Shown here: positions 1 to 8,608 of the stretch, one piece after another | Layout: each line of letters starts with the position of its first letter | Numbering within the stretch: position 1 is the first letter of the stretch | DNA from: Corallococcus soli | Lineage (GTDB): Bacteria > Myxococcota > Myxococcia > Myxococcales > Myxococcaceae | DNA length: 64,000 nucleotides | Direction of reading: 5' to 3' | Assembly: GCF_014930455.1 (NCBI RefSeq) | Contig: NZ_JAAIYO010000003.1 | Coordinates: 558,001-622,000, forward strand | Made by a program: the position numbers and the translations under genes | Notes under the pieces: model-generated | What the model was told of the DNA's origin: nothing | Seen by the model: the letters and a program-made list of their open reading frames with translations, nothing else | Databases searched by the model: none

Positions 1-1038
1 CCGGCCCAGCCGCTCCGACGGCGTGCTGCCATCCCCGTCCGCCGCCAGGGGCACACCCAGCGCCCGGCCCACCGCGTGGCAGAGGTCCCCCGCAGTCAGG
101 GCCTCCTCCAGGTCGCACCGCCAGACGCCGCCTTCCCAGCCGCCCGCGTCCGACTCCAGCGAGCCGAAGTGCGTGGCCAGCCGCGTCTTCCCCATGCCAC
201 CGGGTCCCAGGATGCTGATGAGCCGCGCGCCTTCGCGCACCCACTGGCGCAGCGTGTCCAGCTCCTCGCCACGACCCACCAGATCCTGCCGCGACGCGGG
301 CACGTTGCCGGGCCTTTCCCGGGGCGCTCGCAGCGCCCCGAAGCGTCGGTGCGCCAGGGACGCGGGCAGCACCTCCACCAAGGTGACGCTGTCACCCACA
401 CCGCGCAGGCGGAAGGCACCCAGCGTGCGCGACGCGGGCACGCCCATCGCGGCCAGCTCCGGCGCGACGCGAGCCCACGCCGCGCCGCTCAGCAGCACCT
501 GGCCGCCGTGGCCCGCGTCCGCCACGCGCGCCGCGATGTTCACCGGAGGCCCCAGGTAGTCCAGCCGGTGGGTGGACGGGTCCATGCGGTAGTCCGGTTC
601 GCCCACGTGCACCCCCATGCGCACGCGCAGCCCCCGGTGTGTCAGCCCTTCCGGTGCGTGCTCCTCCGCCGCGTCCGGCTCCGCCAGGAGGGCCGTGGGC
701 CAGCCCACGTGCAGGAGCGCCTCCTGCGCGCGCAGGCACCAGTGCACCGCCTCCACCGGGGACGCGAAGGCGACCATGAAGGCGTCGCCCTGCGACTTCA
801 CCTCGTAGCCGCCCGTGCCCAGCAGCAGCGCGCGCAGCACGCCGTCGTGCAGCTCCAGCGCGTCGCGCATGCTCGCGCCACAGCGCTCCCACAACCGCGT
901 GGACCCCTGGATGTCGGTGAAGACGAGCGCCACCGAGCCGGTGGGAGGGAGGTGTGCCCGGGGCGGTTCGTCACGGGCGAAAGGCGCTTCATCGGCCGTG
1001 GGCTCGACGACCGTGAATCTTCGGAAGGCCTCGCCCAT
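1..1038 (-). CDS. Class III nucleotidyl cyclase fused to a P-loop ATPase (3' end outside window)
   Basis: The first 346 residues are inside the window and the reading frame is still open at base 1. Residues about 35-225 are a class III adenylate/guanylate cyclase domain: VFTDIQGSTRLW places metal-binding Asp42, QGDAFM places Asp86, and VNIAARV carries the Asn/Arg transition-state pair near 168-171. After a linker, the Walker A motif GPGGMGKTR lies at 278-286, typical of NB-ARC/AAA-like ATPase modules in large bacterial cyclase regulators. Family knowledge suggests a cytosolic signalling protein, often with TPRs at the C-terminus, which cannot be seen here. The ATG at 1038 is chosen because cyclase homology begins soon after it. 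The next gene is divergent. Domain call is confident; ligand and output are unknown. Confidence 0.85.
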   Translation of the reverse strand, partial: MGEAFRRFTVVEPTADEAPFARDEPPRAHLPPTGSVALVFTDIQGSTRLWERCGASMRDALELHDGVLRALLLGTGGYEVKSQGDAFMVAFASPVEAVHWCLRAQEALLHVGWPTALLAEPDAAEEHAPEGLTHRGLRVRMGVHVGEPDYRMDPSTHRLDYLGPPVNIAARVADAGHGGQVLLSGAAWARVAPELAAMGVPASRTLGAFRLRGVGDSVTLVEVLPASLAHRRFGALRAPRERPGNVPASRQDLVGRGEELDTLRQWVREGARLISILGPGGMGKTRLATHFGSLESDAGGWEGGVWRCDLEEALTAGDLCHAVGRALGVPLAADGDGSTPSERLGR

Positions 1039-1420
1039 GCTGCCGCTCTCCCCGATGCCGGAAACCCCACCTGCTCCCACCCCGGTACCGCCTTGCTGCC
1101 CGCGAGGGTGACGCCCGTGACGCCAGCCCCGCATATGGAAAGCAGTACGAGGCGGAACGGCAACGTGCACCTGTCGGGCAGGTCGGTCCGCCGCTAGTGA
1201 GCACTTGTGATCGCGCGGCGCGCGCATCCATCAATGGACGACAGCCGTATGGTCCCGCGGGGCCTCTCGCCTTCGTCGTCCGGGCCCGGTCGCCTGCTGC
1301 ATTCCCGGGGTCCGCCGGGCCCCATTCCAAGGGGGACGGGGGGCCGTGTTAGGACTGCGGCTCGTCCCGGGTTCGCGATGTGACACCGCGCGGTCCGAGG
1401 CACACCCTCCGGAAGGACTC
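1039..1420. other. 382-base divergent intergenic region
   Basis: This gap separates the minus-strand cyclase gene from the plus-strand lipoprotein gene and must hold both promoters. Short open frames here have no recognisable product and overlap each other on both strands. A small inverted repeat (GGGG/CCCC arms) lies near 1304-1323. I see no convincing -35/-10 pair, RNA gene or operator. Confidence 0.5.
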
Positions 1421-2248
1421 ATGCGTTCGACTTCGGCACTGGCGTTGATGATGGCTTCCCTCGCGTTTGGCTCGCTGACGGCTTGCGGTGACGACAAGAA
1501 GGACGTCGACAACGTGGACGCGGGCACGAACGGGGGCTCGGATGCGGGCACGGGCAATGCGGCCAACGGCAAGTGCCCGGCCTCCGCCTACATCTGCGAG
1601 AACTTCGACAACGGGCTGAACGGCTGGAAGTACCCGGACGATGAGCACAACGCGACCATCACCATCGACGCGACGCGCACCCGCTCCGGCAGCGGCGCGC
1701 TGCACGTGGTGACGGAGGCGGGCCACGACGAGCGGACGGGCACGGAGGCCGATCCCCAGGCCATCGCGCACCTGCGCAAGGACATCCCCACCTTCGGAAC
1801 GAAGCTCTTCGCGCGCGCGTACGTGTACCTGAACCGGGCGTCCCCCAAGGACGTGATGGGGACGTACTTCATCCTCTTCTCGCCCAGCGAGAAGGCCTTC
1901 GGCGGCATCGAGCTGCAGCAGATGAACAGCGGCGGCTTCGCGCTGGATGATTGGAGCGGCATCCTGGGCACGGGCTGGAACCTCCAGGAGGATCTGACGG
2001 TGACGATGACGCCCAATCGCTGGGCCTGCATCGAGTGGGCCGTGCAGCGCGAGAATGAGACGGACACCACGGGCCGCGCGCAGGTCTACGTGGACGGGGC
2101 GCTGGCCTACGACTTCCCGAACGTGGGCATGCGGCCGTTCACCAACTTCGCGGTGGGCTACGGCTTCGTGCACCCGCACGGCGACTCCGCGTCGGAGACG
2201 TGGATCGACGACGTCGCGGTGGCCCCCGAGCGCATCGGCTGCGAGTGA
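1421..2248 (+). CDS. Lipoprotein with a concanavalin-like (LamG-type) beta-sandwich domain
   Basis: A 275-residue exported lipoprotein. The signal peptide ends in the lipobox LTAC with Cys22, followed by an Asp/Gly/Ala-rich linker (about 24-50) typical of myxobacterial surface lipoproteins. The rest (ENFDNGLNGWKY near 62, through WIDDVAVAPE near the end) has the pattern of a concanavalin A-like lectin/glucanase fold as found in polysaccharide-binding or lyase proteins. No catalytic residues can be assigned. The ATG at 1421 is preceded by GGAAGGA. It ends 4 bases before the PARG-like gene, so the two may be co-transcribed, though no functional link is evident. The fold assignment is an inference from pattern only. 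Confidence 0.7.
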   Translation: MRSTSALALMMASLAFGSLTACGDDKKDVDNVDAGTNGGSDAGTGNAANGKCPASAYICENFDNGLNGWKYPDDEHNATITIDATRTRSGSGALHVVTEAGHDERTGTEADPQAIAHLRKDIPTFGTKLFARAYVYLNRASPKDVMGTYFILFSPSEKAFGGIELQQMNSGGFALDDWSGILGTGWNLQEDLTVTMTPNRWACIEWAVQRENETDTTGRAQVYVDGALAYDFPNVGMRPFTNFAVGYGFVHPHGDSASETWIDDVAVAPERIGCE

Positions 2249-2252
2249 CGTC

Positions 2253-3065
2253 ATGTCCATGACGAAGGTCGCGGATGAGACCCTTCGCATCACCGAGGAG
2301 GGTGCCTACGTGGCGTTCTCCGGGCGCGAGGTGTCCATCCGCGACGCGGTCGCGCACGCGGTCCAGGGCACGGTGCTGGTGCGCCCCGGGGACTTCGAAG
2401 GGCTCACGCGCCCGTCTCCGGTGAGCAGCTACTCCACCGAAGTCACGGCGGAGAAGACGGGGGAGGCCGCGCGCCGGCTGGTGGAGCTGGAGGGCGAGCG
2501 CAGCGTGTTCGCGCTCAACTTCGCGTCGGCGGTGAACCCGGGCGGCGGCTTCCTCACGGGCGCGAAGGCGCAGGAGGAGGACCTGGCGCGCTGCTCGGCC
2601 CTGTACGCGTGCCTCCTGAAGTGGCCGGAGTTCTACGAGGTGAACCGCAAGGCGCTCTCACCGCTGTACACGGACCACTTCCTGTACTCGCCGGACGTGC
2701 CGTTCTTCCGCAGCGAGCGCTACGACCTGCTGGAGCGTCCCTTCCCGGTGTCGGTGCTCACCGCGCCCGCGCCCAACGCGAAGCAGTTGCCGGTGAAGGA
2801 TCCGCAGGTCGCGCAGCAGCTGCGGGAGGTGTTGTTCGACCGGGCCCTCAAGGTGCTCCAGGTGGCGGCGCACCACGGGCACCGCACGCTTATCCTGGGC
2901 GCGTGGGGCTGCGGCGCGTTCCGCAACAACCCGCACGACGTGGCGGAGGCGTTCGCGCGCGGCCTGTCCACGATGGCGGGCGCGTTCAGCCGCGTGGTGT
3001 TCGCGGTGTACGAACGAGACGGGCAGGGACCCAACCTGCGCACGTTCCGCGAGCGCTTCGGCTGA
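2253..3065 (+). CDS. Poly(ADP-ribose) glycohydrolase-like protein (TIGR02452 family)
   Basis: A 270-residue cytosolic protein. NPGGGFLTGAKAQEED places GGG at 97-99 and QEE at 107-109, which matches the GGG-X6-8-QEE signature of bacterial-type PARG enzymes; the second Glu of QEE is the usual catalytic acid. WGCGAFRNNPHDVAEAF further on is the phosphate-loop segment of the macrodomain fold. Length is normal for microbial PARG. Family knowledge: these enzymes hydrolyse ribose-ribose bonds of ADP-ribose polymers. The start is the ATG at 2253, 4 bases after the lipoprotein stop; a second ATG at 2262 is possible. A strong hairpin follows the stop. Confidence 0.85.
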   Translation: MSMTKVADETLRITEEGAYVAFSGREVSIRDAVAHAVQGTVLVRPGDFEGLTRPSPVSSYSTEVTAEKTGEAARRLVELEGERSVFALNFASAVNPGGGFLTGAKAQEEDLARCSALYACLLKWPEFYEVNRKALSPLYTDHFLYSPDVPFFRSERYDLLERPFPVSVLTAPAPNAKQLPVKDPQVAQQLREVLFDRALKVLQVAAHHGHRTLILGAWGCGAFRNNPHDVAEAFARGLSTMAGAFSRVVFAVYERDGQGPNLRTFRERFG

Positions 3066-3066
3066 C

Positions 3067-3099
3067 CGTTCCAGGCCCACGGGTCGTAGGCCTGGAACG
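3067..3099. terminator. Bidirectional hairpin between convergent genes
   Basis: A perfect 11-bp inverted repeat (CGTTCCAGGCC at 3067-3077 against GGCCTGGAACG at 3089-3099) with an 11-base loop. It lies between the PARG-like gene, ending at 3065, and the histidine kinase gene, ending at 3111 on the other strand. There is no T-run, as is common in very GC-rich genomes, so termination is inferred from position and stem strength. Confidence 0.65.
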
Positions 3100-3110
3100 C
3101 TGAAGCGCGG

Positions 3111-4700
3111 CTACGTCCGCTCGTCCACGGGCAACGTCACCACGAAGGCCGCGCCGCCGCCGGGGGCTTCCTCCACCCAGACGCGGCCGCCGTGCTCTTC
3201 CAGGATCTGCCGCACGATGTAGAGCCCCAGCCCCAGGCCGCCCGTGCGCGAGGAGCCCTGGGCCTGGGCGAAGCGCTGGAAGATGCGCTCGCGCTCGGAG
3301 GCGGGCACTCCCGGGCCGCCGTCGCGCACCGTCAGCCGCAGCGCTCCGTCCTGCTGGCGCAGCGAGACGTGGACCGGCGTGCCCCGGCCGTAGCGCAGGG
3401 CATTGGCGATGAGGTTGCTCACCACCTGCTCCATGCGCAGCCGATCAAACCTGCACGGGGCCGGCCCCTGAACGCGGGCCTCCAGATCCACCCCGGCCTG
3501 CTTCGCTTCCTCCGCGAAGCGCGCGGCCAGGTCCTCCACCACCGTCGCCAGGTCACCGGACGTCAGCTCGAAGTCCAGCTTGCCGGTGCGGATGCGGCTG
3601 ACGTCCAGCAGGTTGTCCAGCAGCGCGCCCAGCCGCTTCAGCTGCCGGTCCGAGGACTCCAGCCGCCCCGTCACCTTCGCGGACCCCAGGGGCTCGTTCG
3701 GGGACACCGCCGCCATCCGGCGGATGAGGTCCAACTGGAGGCGCAGCGACGTGAGCGGCGTGCGCAGCTCGTGGCTGGCCAGCGACAGGAAGTCGTCGCG
3801 CGTGCGCACCGCTTCCTGCAGCGCCTGCTCCGTCTCCTTGAGCGCGGTGATGTCCAGGATGGCGCCCCGTACGACCATCACCCGGCCGTTCGCGTCGCGG
3901 ATGACGCGCGCGCGGCTGATGAGCCAGTGCCACGAATCATCCGGCCAGTGCGTGCGGAACGTGGATGAATACGACAGCACGTCGTTGTGGAAGATGGACG
4001 ACACCTGCGCTTCCACCGTCGGCCGGTCGTCCGGGTGCAGCGACGCCAGGAACTGCTCGTGCGTCCACTCCGCCAGGGGCTGCGGATATCCGTACAGCCG
4101 ATCATGCCCCTCCGAGCGGAACACCTGCCCGGTGACGAGGTTCGTCTCCCAGACGGCCATCTGCGCGGACTCCAGGGCCACCTGGAAGCGCTCCCCCAAC
4201 TGCCGGAAGCGCTCGTCGGTGCGCGCGGCCTCATTCTCCGCGCGCTGCCGGCGCGTGATGTCCGTGGCCAGCACCCAGGTCTCCCCACCCACGGGGCGCA
4301 CCGACACCTCCAGCCACACCCCGGAGGGGAGCTCCGACAGGAACCGCGCCGGCTCCCGCGTGGTGAGCGCGTCCAGCAGCCGCTCGTGCAGGTGCGTCCC
4401 GGCCAGCGCCGGTTGCGCGGCCCACGGCGTCACCCCCTCGCAGTGACCGTACGGCAGCCCCAGCAGGGACGCGGCGCGGTGGTTCAACTCCTGGATGTTC
4501 CCCTGCGCGTCGAGCGCCAGGAACGCCTCGGCCATCATCTCCCGCAGCACCTGCAAGCGGGTCTGCGCGGACATGCTGGCCTCGTCGGCCGGGAGCGGAA
4601 GCTGGGTGGGATCCTTCAGGGTGTCCGTGCCCGGCGCGGACGGCGCGTCCGCGGAGGCTGGGCGGGCGGGTTCGAACGGACTGCCGGGCAGGGGACTCAT
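3111..4700 (-). CDS. Orphan PAS-PAS sensor histidine kinase
   Basis: A 529-residue hybrid-free histidine kinase without transmembrane segments, so probably cytosolic. PAS 1 spans about 45-150, PAS 2 with a PAC-type tail about 170-295 (HPDDR at 222-226, RGAILDITALKE near 278-289). The HisKA dimerisation domain follows, with phospho-acceptor His310 in SLASHELRTPLTS. The HATPase domain has an N-box (NLIANALRYG), a G1 box (DGGPGVP) and a G2 box (GLGLGL). No response regulator lies next to it, so its partner is elsewhere. ATG 4700 is preferred over an upstream GTG at 4712; neither has a strong ribosome binding site. The signal sensed is unknown. Confidence 0.9.
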   Translation of the reverse strand: MSPLPGSPFEPARPASADAPSAPGTDTLKDPTQLPLPADEASMSAQTRLQVLREMMAEAFLALDAQGNIQELNHRAASLLGLPYGHCEGVTPWAAQPALAGTHLHERLLDALTTREPARFLSELPSGVWLEVSVRPVGGETWVLATDITRRQRAENEAARTDERFRQLGERFQVALESAQMAVWETNLVTGQVFRSEGHDRLYGYPQPLAEWTHEQFLASLHPDDRPTVEAQVSSIFHNDVLSYSSTFRTHWPDDSWHWLISRARVIRDANGRVMVVRGAILDITALKETEQALQEAVRTRDDFLSLASHELRTPLTSLRLQLDLIRRMAAVSPNEPLGSAKVTGRLESSDRQLKRLGALLDNLLDVSRIRTGKLDFELTSGDLATVVEDLAARFAEEAKQAGVDLEARVQGPAPCRFDRLRMEQVVSNLIANALRYGRGTPVHVSLRQQDGALRLTVRDGGPGVPASERERIFQRFAQAQGSSRTGGLGLGLYIVRQILEEHGGRVWVEEAPGGGAAFVVTLPVDERT

Positions 4701-4769
4701 CAGGACGTACACGCTCCCGCACGCGCCCCGCGCCAGTCAAGCAAGCGAGGGCGGTTCCAGGGCCGGCTG

Positions 4770-6041
4770 TCAGCCCAGCGGATCAATCAGGGGTTCCGGC
4801 ATGACCCACAGTTCCGTGGGACGCAGATAGGCCGCGTCGAACGCGAAGAGGATGCCGTTCCAGCGATCCCAGAAGTCCGCCCAGCTGTACTCGGACGGAG
4901 GGGAGGTGAGCGGGTTGCCGTCCCGGTCCGGCTGGGCGTAGGCGTAGTCCGCGTACGTCCAGCGCACCGTGCCGAAGTCCGTCATCAGCAGCGGTGTCAG
5001 CGCCTGGAGGACCGCCGCGCGGGACACCTCGTCCGTGGGCGAGCCCGCGGGCGTGAAGACGGGCTGGGCCTGATCATGCTGCTCGCGCCAGGCGACGTAG
5101 TTGTTGCCCATGGCGATGAGCGCGTCGCGCCGCGCGGGCGTGGGCGCGAGCCGGGCCTCTTCGTAGAGGGCGAAGGCGGCCACCAGCAGGCTCTTCCACT
5201 GCATGCCCGGGAAGAGCAGGTCCATGCGCCGGGGGCGCGGGCTGTCCTCCGCATGCAGCAGGGCGTAGTCGTACGCCTGCTGCGCCTGCGTGTTGACGGC
5301 GCCCACCAGGGTGAACTCCGTGAGCACCCGCGCGGGCGTGATGGGGCCGGTGGCCGCGCCGCGCCAGTCCAGGTACAGGCGCGCCGAACCGCCGACGTCG
5401 TTGAAGATGGCGAGGTTGCCCTCGTGCAGCGTGCGCTCCAGCGTGACGACGATGGCCTCCGTCTTGTCGAGCGGCGACAGGCCCGGCGCGCTCGCGTACA
5501 GCGCCCCCAGGCGCGACGCGGTGGCGAGCAGGGTGCGCACGTCCCCGAGCGCGCCGACGTTGAGCGCGCTGGTCATCACGCTCAGCGCCGTGGCCGCGTC
5601 GACGGTGAGGCCCTGCGCGATGAGCTGGAGGGACAGATCCTGGAGCTGGAGCCGCAGCACGCCGCCGAGCCCCAGCCGGTCCAACGCGTTCGTCAGCGAC
5701 AGCGACGGCTGGAGCCGCGCCGCGGCGATGAAGTTCCGCGCGAGCGCCGCGCTGTACATCCCCTTGCCGCCGGCCTGGGAGGCGTGCGGCGCGAAGGTGA
5801 ACCAGTTCGGACGTGCGTTGCTGGTGCCACCGGGTTGCAGGGTGGGGTCGATGACGGCCCCCAGCTCGTACGCGATGTCGATGTAGCCCAGCGTGATGGT
5901 GCGGTTGTCCTCCAGGGGCGTGGGCGCGGGCTGCGCGCGGGCCGAAGCCGTGGTGAGGAGCAGGGCCGCGCCCAGGAGCGCGGGGAGCGCCCGGAGCGAA
6001 GGGGCAGCGGGACGAACGTCGTTGCGAGTGGGGATCGCCAC
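4770..6041 (-). CDS. Secreted or periplasmic protein of unknown function
   Basis: About 423 residues from a GTG start. The N-terminus is a signal peptide: basic start, hydrophobic LPALLGAALLLTT, then cleavage near ASARA|QPAP. I do not recognise a family. The mature part is rich in aromatic and acidic residues and contains helical stretches (for example LVAAFALYEEARLAPTPARRDAL) followed by an aspartate/tryptophan-rich C-terminus (WADFWDRWNGILFAFDAAY). The start could instead lie upstream, but only the GTG at 6041 places the signal peptide near the N-terminus. It is 69 bases downstream of the start of the histidine kinase gene, same strand, so the two may be co-transcribed, with this gene first. 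Confidence 0.65.
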   Translation of the reverse strand: MAIPTRNDVRPAAPSLRALPALLGAALLLTTASARAQPAPTPLEDNRTITLGYIDIAYELGAVIDPTLQPGGTSNARPNWFTFAPHASQAGGKGMYSAALARNFIAAARLQPSLSLTNALDRLGLGGVLRLQLQDLSLQLIAQGLTVDAATALSVMTSALNVGALGDVRTLLATASRLGALYASAPGLSPLDKTEAIVVTLERTLHEGNLAIFNDVGGSARLYLDWRGAATGPITPARVLTEFTLVGAVNTQAQQAYDYALLHAEDSPRPRRMDLLFPGMQWKSLLVAAFALYEEARLAPTPARRDALIAMGNNYVAWREQHDQAQPVFTPAGSPTDEVSRAAVLQALTPLLMTDFGTVRWTYADYAYAQPDRDGNPLTSPPSEYSWADFWDRWNGILFAFDAAYLRPTELWVMPEPLIDPLG

Positions 6042-6256
6042 GGAAGAGGTCCAGGGTGGGGGGTGGGGGTGGCCGCCCAAGCTAGGCATTCACGCGTTGA
6101 TTCCAACCCCCGGCCCCTGGCTTCGGGGCCATGCGGCGTTTGCTGGACGACGCTTCACTGCGGGCCCGTGTGGGCCACGCTCGCACTGATCTCCGGGCAG
6201 GGGGCAGGGAGGCAGCGGCGCGGACGTGACCCCGGTCGCCGTGCGGCTGGGGAGGC

Positions 6257-7060
6257 TCAGGTGCTCTTCGGCGGGGCGAAGTACGTGACGAAGCCCGTCA
6301 CGTCCCGGTAGCCCATGCGCCGGTAGATGGGGGCGCCGGCGGGGGTGGCATGCAGCACCGTGCGCTCCAGCCCCCACGCCCGCTTCGCCTCCGTGTGGGC
6401 ATGGCGCAGCACGGCTTCGGCGCAGCCCCGGCGGCGATGCTCGGCCAGCGTGGCCACGAGCGCGATGTAGATGACCCCGTCCACGCGCAGCGCCGCGGTG
6501 GTGGTGCCCGGTGCGCCGTCGTGGCAGCCGACGAAGGCACGGCACTCCGGTCCGTAGATGCCCGGTGCCGCCAGGGCCTCACGTCCGAGCACCTGCGGCA
6601 TGTCGTAGCAGGCGGCATTCACGTCGGCGACGACGTTGTAGCCCCATGCGTCCCGCACCGGCCGGACGTCGAGCGTCGGCGGAGGGCGCACCGGCGCGAG
6701 CAGGCGGTCCGCCACCATGCCCGTCATGAACATGCCGGGCTTGAGTCCACGGGAGGCGAGCACCGCGTCCGCCTGGGGGCGCAGCGCGGGAGAGAGCCAG
6801 TCGGCCGTCAGCGTGAAGGCCCACCCATGCGGCCCCTGCTCGAAGTACCGCGCCGCCAGGTCCACGGCGCGCTCCAGGTCCGCCTCCGTCTCCGCGGGCT
6901 TCGACAGGAACGCCATGTTCATCAGCGACCACGACACGTGCCCCGCGGTGATGAACACCTCCGCCCGCTCCACCACCGTTCCCCCGGGCAGGCCCAGCGC
7001 GAACAGCCTCCAGGCGCCTCGGAACTGCGCGTGCGATTCGTCGATCTCGGCTCGGGACAA
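6257..7060 (-). CDS. GNAT-family N-acetyltransferase
   Basis: A 267-residue protein. The C-terminal half has the acetyl-CoA binding core of GNAT enzymes: IYIALVATLAEHRRRGCAEA (the R/Q-x-x-G-x-G/A loop as RRRGCA) and a terminal ERTVLHATPAGAPIYRRMGY, the usual strand-helix where the substrate arm closes. The N-terminal half is less conserved and may bind the substrate, which is unknown. I choose the TTG at 7060 because GAGGTGG lies 8-14 bases upstream of it; the longer open frame to 7240 lacks such a site. It is divergent from the small Cys-rich gene at 7189. Confidence 0.85.
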   Translation of the reverse strand: MSRAEIDESHAQFRGAWRLFALGLPGGTVVERAEVFITAGHVSWSLMNMAFLSKPAETEADLERAVDLAARYFEQGPHGWAFTLTADWLSPALRPQADAVLASRGLKPGMFMTGMVADRLLAPVRPPPTLDVRPVRDAWGYNVVADVNAACYDMPQVLGREALAAPGIYGPECRAFVGCHDGAPGTTTAALRVDGVIYIALVATLAEHRRRGCAEAVLRHAHTEAKRAWGLERTVLHATPAGAPIYRRMGYRDVTGFVTYFAPPKST

Positions 7061-7188
7061 GGGCCACCTCGGGCGGGGGAAAGGGAAAAAGGATTCTCCG
7101 CATTCACAGCGCCTTGCGTCTACGTGCGTAGGGGCAGGGGCCTTGCTAAAGCGAAAGCGGCAACGGGGGCCGTGAGGAGCGTGACGCG

Positions 7189-7608
7189 ATGAATCCAATG
7201 GAAGGGCAGCCGTGGCAGACGACGTGTCGGGTCTGCGCAAGGCAGACGTGTCCCCGACCTGATGCGGTGGCCGCGTGGATGCGGACGATGTTGGATCGGG
7301 TGCACGGCACGCAGATGCGCGGCGCGGGCCGGCGGGGGCTGCGCGAGGCCCTGGCGATGGAGGGCGTGCTCATCACCACGCACCTGGAGGTATGGTCGCG
7401 GGCGCTGGAGGGCGTGTGTCCGGACTGCATCGCGGAGGTCGCGCCGGAGACGGACGCGAAGCTCCAGGACCCGGAGGCGATGCATGAGGCGTCGCTCGCG
7501 CGCTGGCGCATGTCCGCGCCGGAGCTGGTGAGCGACGCGGTGGAGTCCGCGGTGGACGACGTGCTCGAAGCCGCGCGCGAGGCCGCCGCACGCCAGCCAA
7601 AGCCCTGA
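7189..7608 (+). CDS. Small protein with two CxxC pairs, unknown function
   Basis: A 139-residue protein with CRVC near 13-16 plus TCP shortly after, and CPDC near 77-80. The two CxxC pairs could form one zinc site, which would suggest a small zinc-ribbon-like domain, but no family is recognised. The C-terminus is an Ala/Glu-rich helix (VESAVDDVLEAAREAAARQ). GAGGAG about 10 bases upstream supports the ATG at 7189; an ATG 3 codons later is possible. It stands alone between divergent and convergent neighbours. Confidence 0.65.
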   Translation: MNPMEGQPWQTTCRVCARQTCPRPDAVAAWMRTMLDRVHGTQMRGAGRRGLREALAMEGVLITTHLEVWSRALEGVCPDCIAEVAPETDAKLQDPEAMHEASLARWRMSAPELVSDAVESAVDDVLEAAREAAARQPKP

Positions 7609-7687
7609 GCACGGCGGGGCAGGGCGCGGCGTCACGCCTCGATGTCGGAGGGGCCGGCGTGACGCTCGTGGAGCAAGGCGTCGGTCC

Positions 7688-8467
7688 TTACCTGGGCGCG
7701 CGCAGCATGGGCGCCCCTGACGGCGCGCCATTGACGCCGCCATCCACGTAGAGGTCCTGCCCGTGCACGTACGACGCGTCGTCCGAGGCGAGGAACAGCA
7801 CCGTCTTCGCGATCTCCTCCGGCTCGCCCATGCGGCCCAGCGGAATGGTGGACGAGATCGCCTTGTCCAGCTTCGCGTACGCCTCCGGGTTGGGGGCGTG
7901 CGCATCCCAGAGGGGCGTGCGCGTCGCGCCCGGGGACACGACGTTGACCCGGATGCCCAGCGGCGCGAACTCCGACGCCCACACGCTCGCCATCGCCTTC
8001 AGCGCACCCTTGCTCGCCGCGTAGGCCGAGTACCCCGGCATGCCCAGCTCGCTGTGCACCGAGCTCGTGAGGATGACCGACGCGCCCGCCTTCAGGTGCG
8101 GGGCCGCCGCCTGCACCGTGAAGAAGACGCCGGTGACGTTGGTCCCGAGGATGGACGTGAACGCCTCGTGTGACGTCTTGCCCACGGGCGTCATCCCCGC
8201 GATGCCCGCGTTCGCGAACACGATGTCCAGGCCCCCGAAGCGCTCCACCGTCGCCGCCACCGCGCGCTCCAGCGCCGCCGGATCCGTGGCATCCGCCTGG
8301 ACGGCCAGCACGTTCGCGCCCAGCTCCTTCGCCACCGCGTCCAGCGTCTCCCGGTTGCGCCCGGTGATGGCCACGCGCGCCCCCTCCGCCACGAACAGCC
8401 GCGCCGTCGCCAACCCGATGCCGCTGTTGCCGCCCGTGATCAGCGCCGTCTTTCCCTTGAGCCTCAT
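7688..8467 (-). CDS. Short-chain dehydrogenase/reductase
   Basis: A classical 259-residue SDR. The NAD(P) motif TGGNSGIG is at 11-18, NAG at 86-88, catalytic Ser at 135-136 and YxxxK as Tyr149/Lys153, followed by the PGATRTPL cofactor-closing segment. Arg37 and Arg39 after the second strand (TGRNRE) suggest NADP(H) preference, an inference. It is divergent from an HxlR regulator, and two similar palindromes lie between them. SDR genes next to HxlR regulators are often induced by quinones, aldehydes or other electrophiles, so a role in detoxifying a reactive carbonyl is plausible but not shown. Confidence 0.92.
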   Translation of the reverse strand: MRLKGKTALITGGNSGIGLATARLFVAEGARVAITGRNRETLDAVAKELGANVLAVQADATDPAALERAVAATVERFGGLDIVFANAGIAGMTPVGKTSHEAFTSILGTNVTGVFFTVQAAAPHLKAGASVILTSSVHSELGMPGYSAYAASKGALKAMASVWASEFAPLGIRVNVVSPGATRTPLWDAHAPNPEAYAKLDKAISSTIPLGRMGEPEEIAKTVLFLASDDASYVHGQDLYVDGGVNGAPSGAPMLRAPR

Positions 8468-8488
8468 CCGCGTGCCTCCGGCTTGATT

Positions 8489-8505
8489 GGTTTCATGATG
8501 AAACC
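8489..8505. promoter_or_regulatory. Operator-like palindrome 1 (SDR/HxlR intergenic region)
   Basis: GGTTTCATGATGAAACC is a perfect palindrome around one central base. It lies 22 bases upstream of the SDR start codon and 41 bases (centre to centre) from a similar site at 8530. It is a good candidate binding site for the divergently encoded HxlR dimer. Confidence 0.65.
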
Positions 8506-8529
8506 GAGCGAGGGATGACTAAACGCGGT

Positions 8530-8546
8530 GGTTTCGTTATGCAACC
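8530..8546. promoter_or_regulatory. Operator-like palindrome 2 (SDR/HxlR intergenic region)
   Basis: GGTTTCGTTATGCAACC matches the site at 8489-8505 at 14 of 17 positions and keeps the GGTT/AACC ends. It is less symmetric and so perhaps weaker. The 41-base spacing is close to four helical turns, so both sites would face the same side of the DNA. Confidence 0.55.
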
Positions 8547-8608
8547 AGAAGCACGCTCCCCTCTGTCTGAGGGAGCGGGGCCGGGTGGAGACCCGGAAGG
8601 AGGCGAGG

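Noticed and set aside
1194-1403. Short minus-strand frames in the 1.0-1.4 kb gap
   Set aside because: Overlapping frames on the same strand, no ribosome binding site or recognised protein; treated as non-coding.
3987-6311. A 774-codon plus-strand open frame antisense to the kinase and the secreted protein
   Set aside because: Composition is Arg/Gly/Gln repeats with no signature, and it crosses the ends of two well-supported minus-strand genes.
7121-7132. CTACGTGCGTAG inverted repeat between the GNAT and Cys-rich genes
   Set aside because: Only 5 bp per arm; in DNA of this composition such repeats occur by chance and no second copy is seen.
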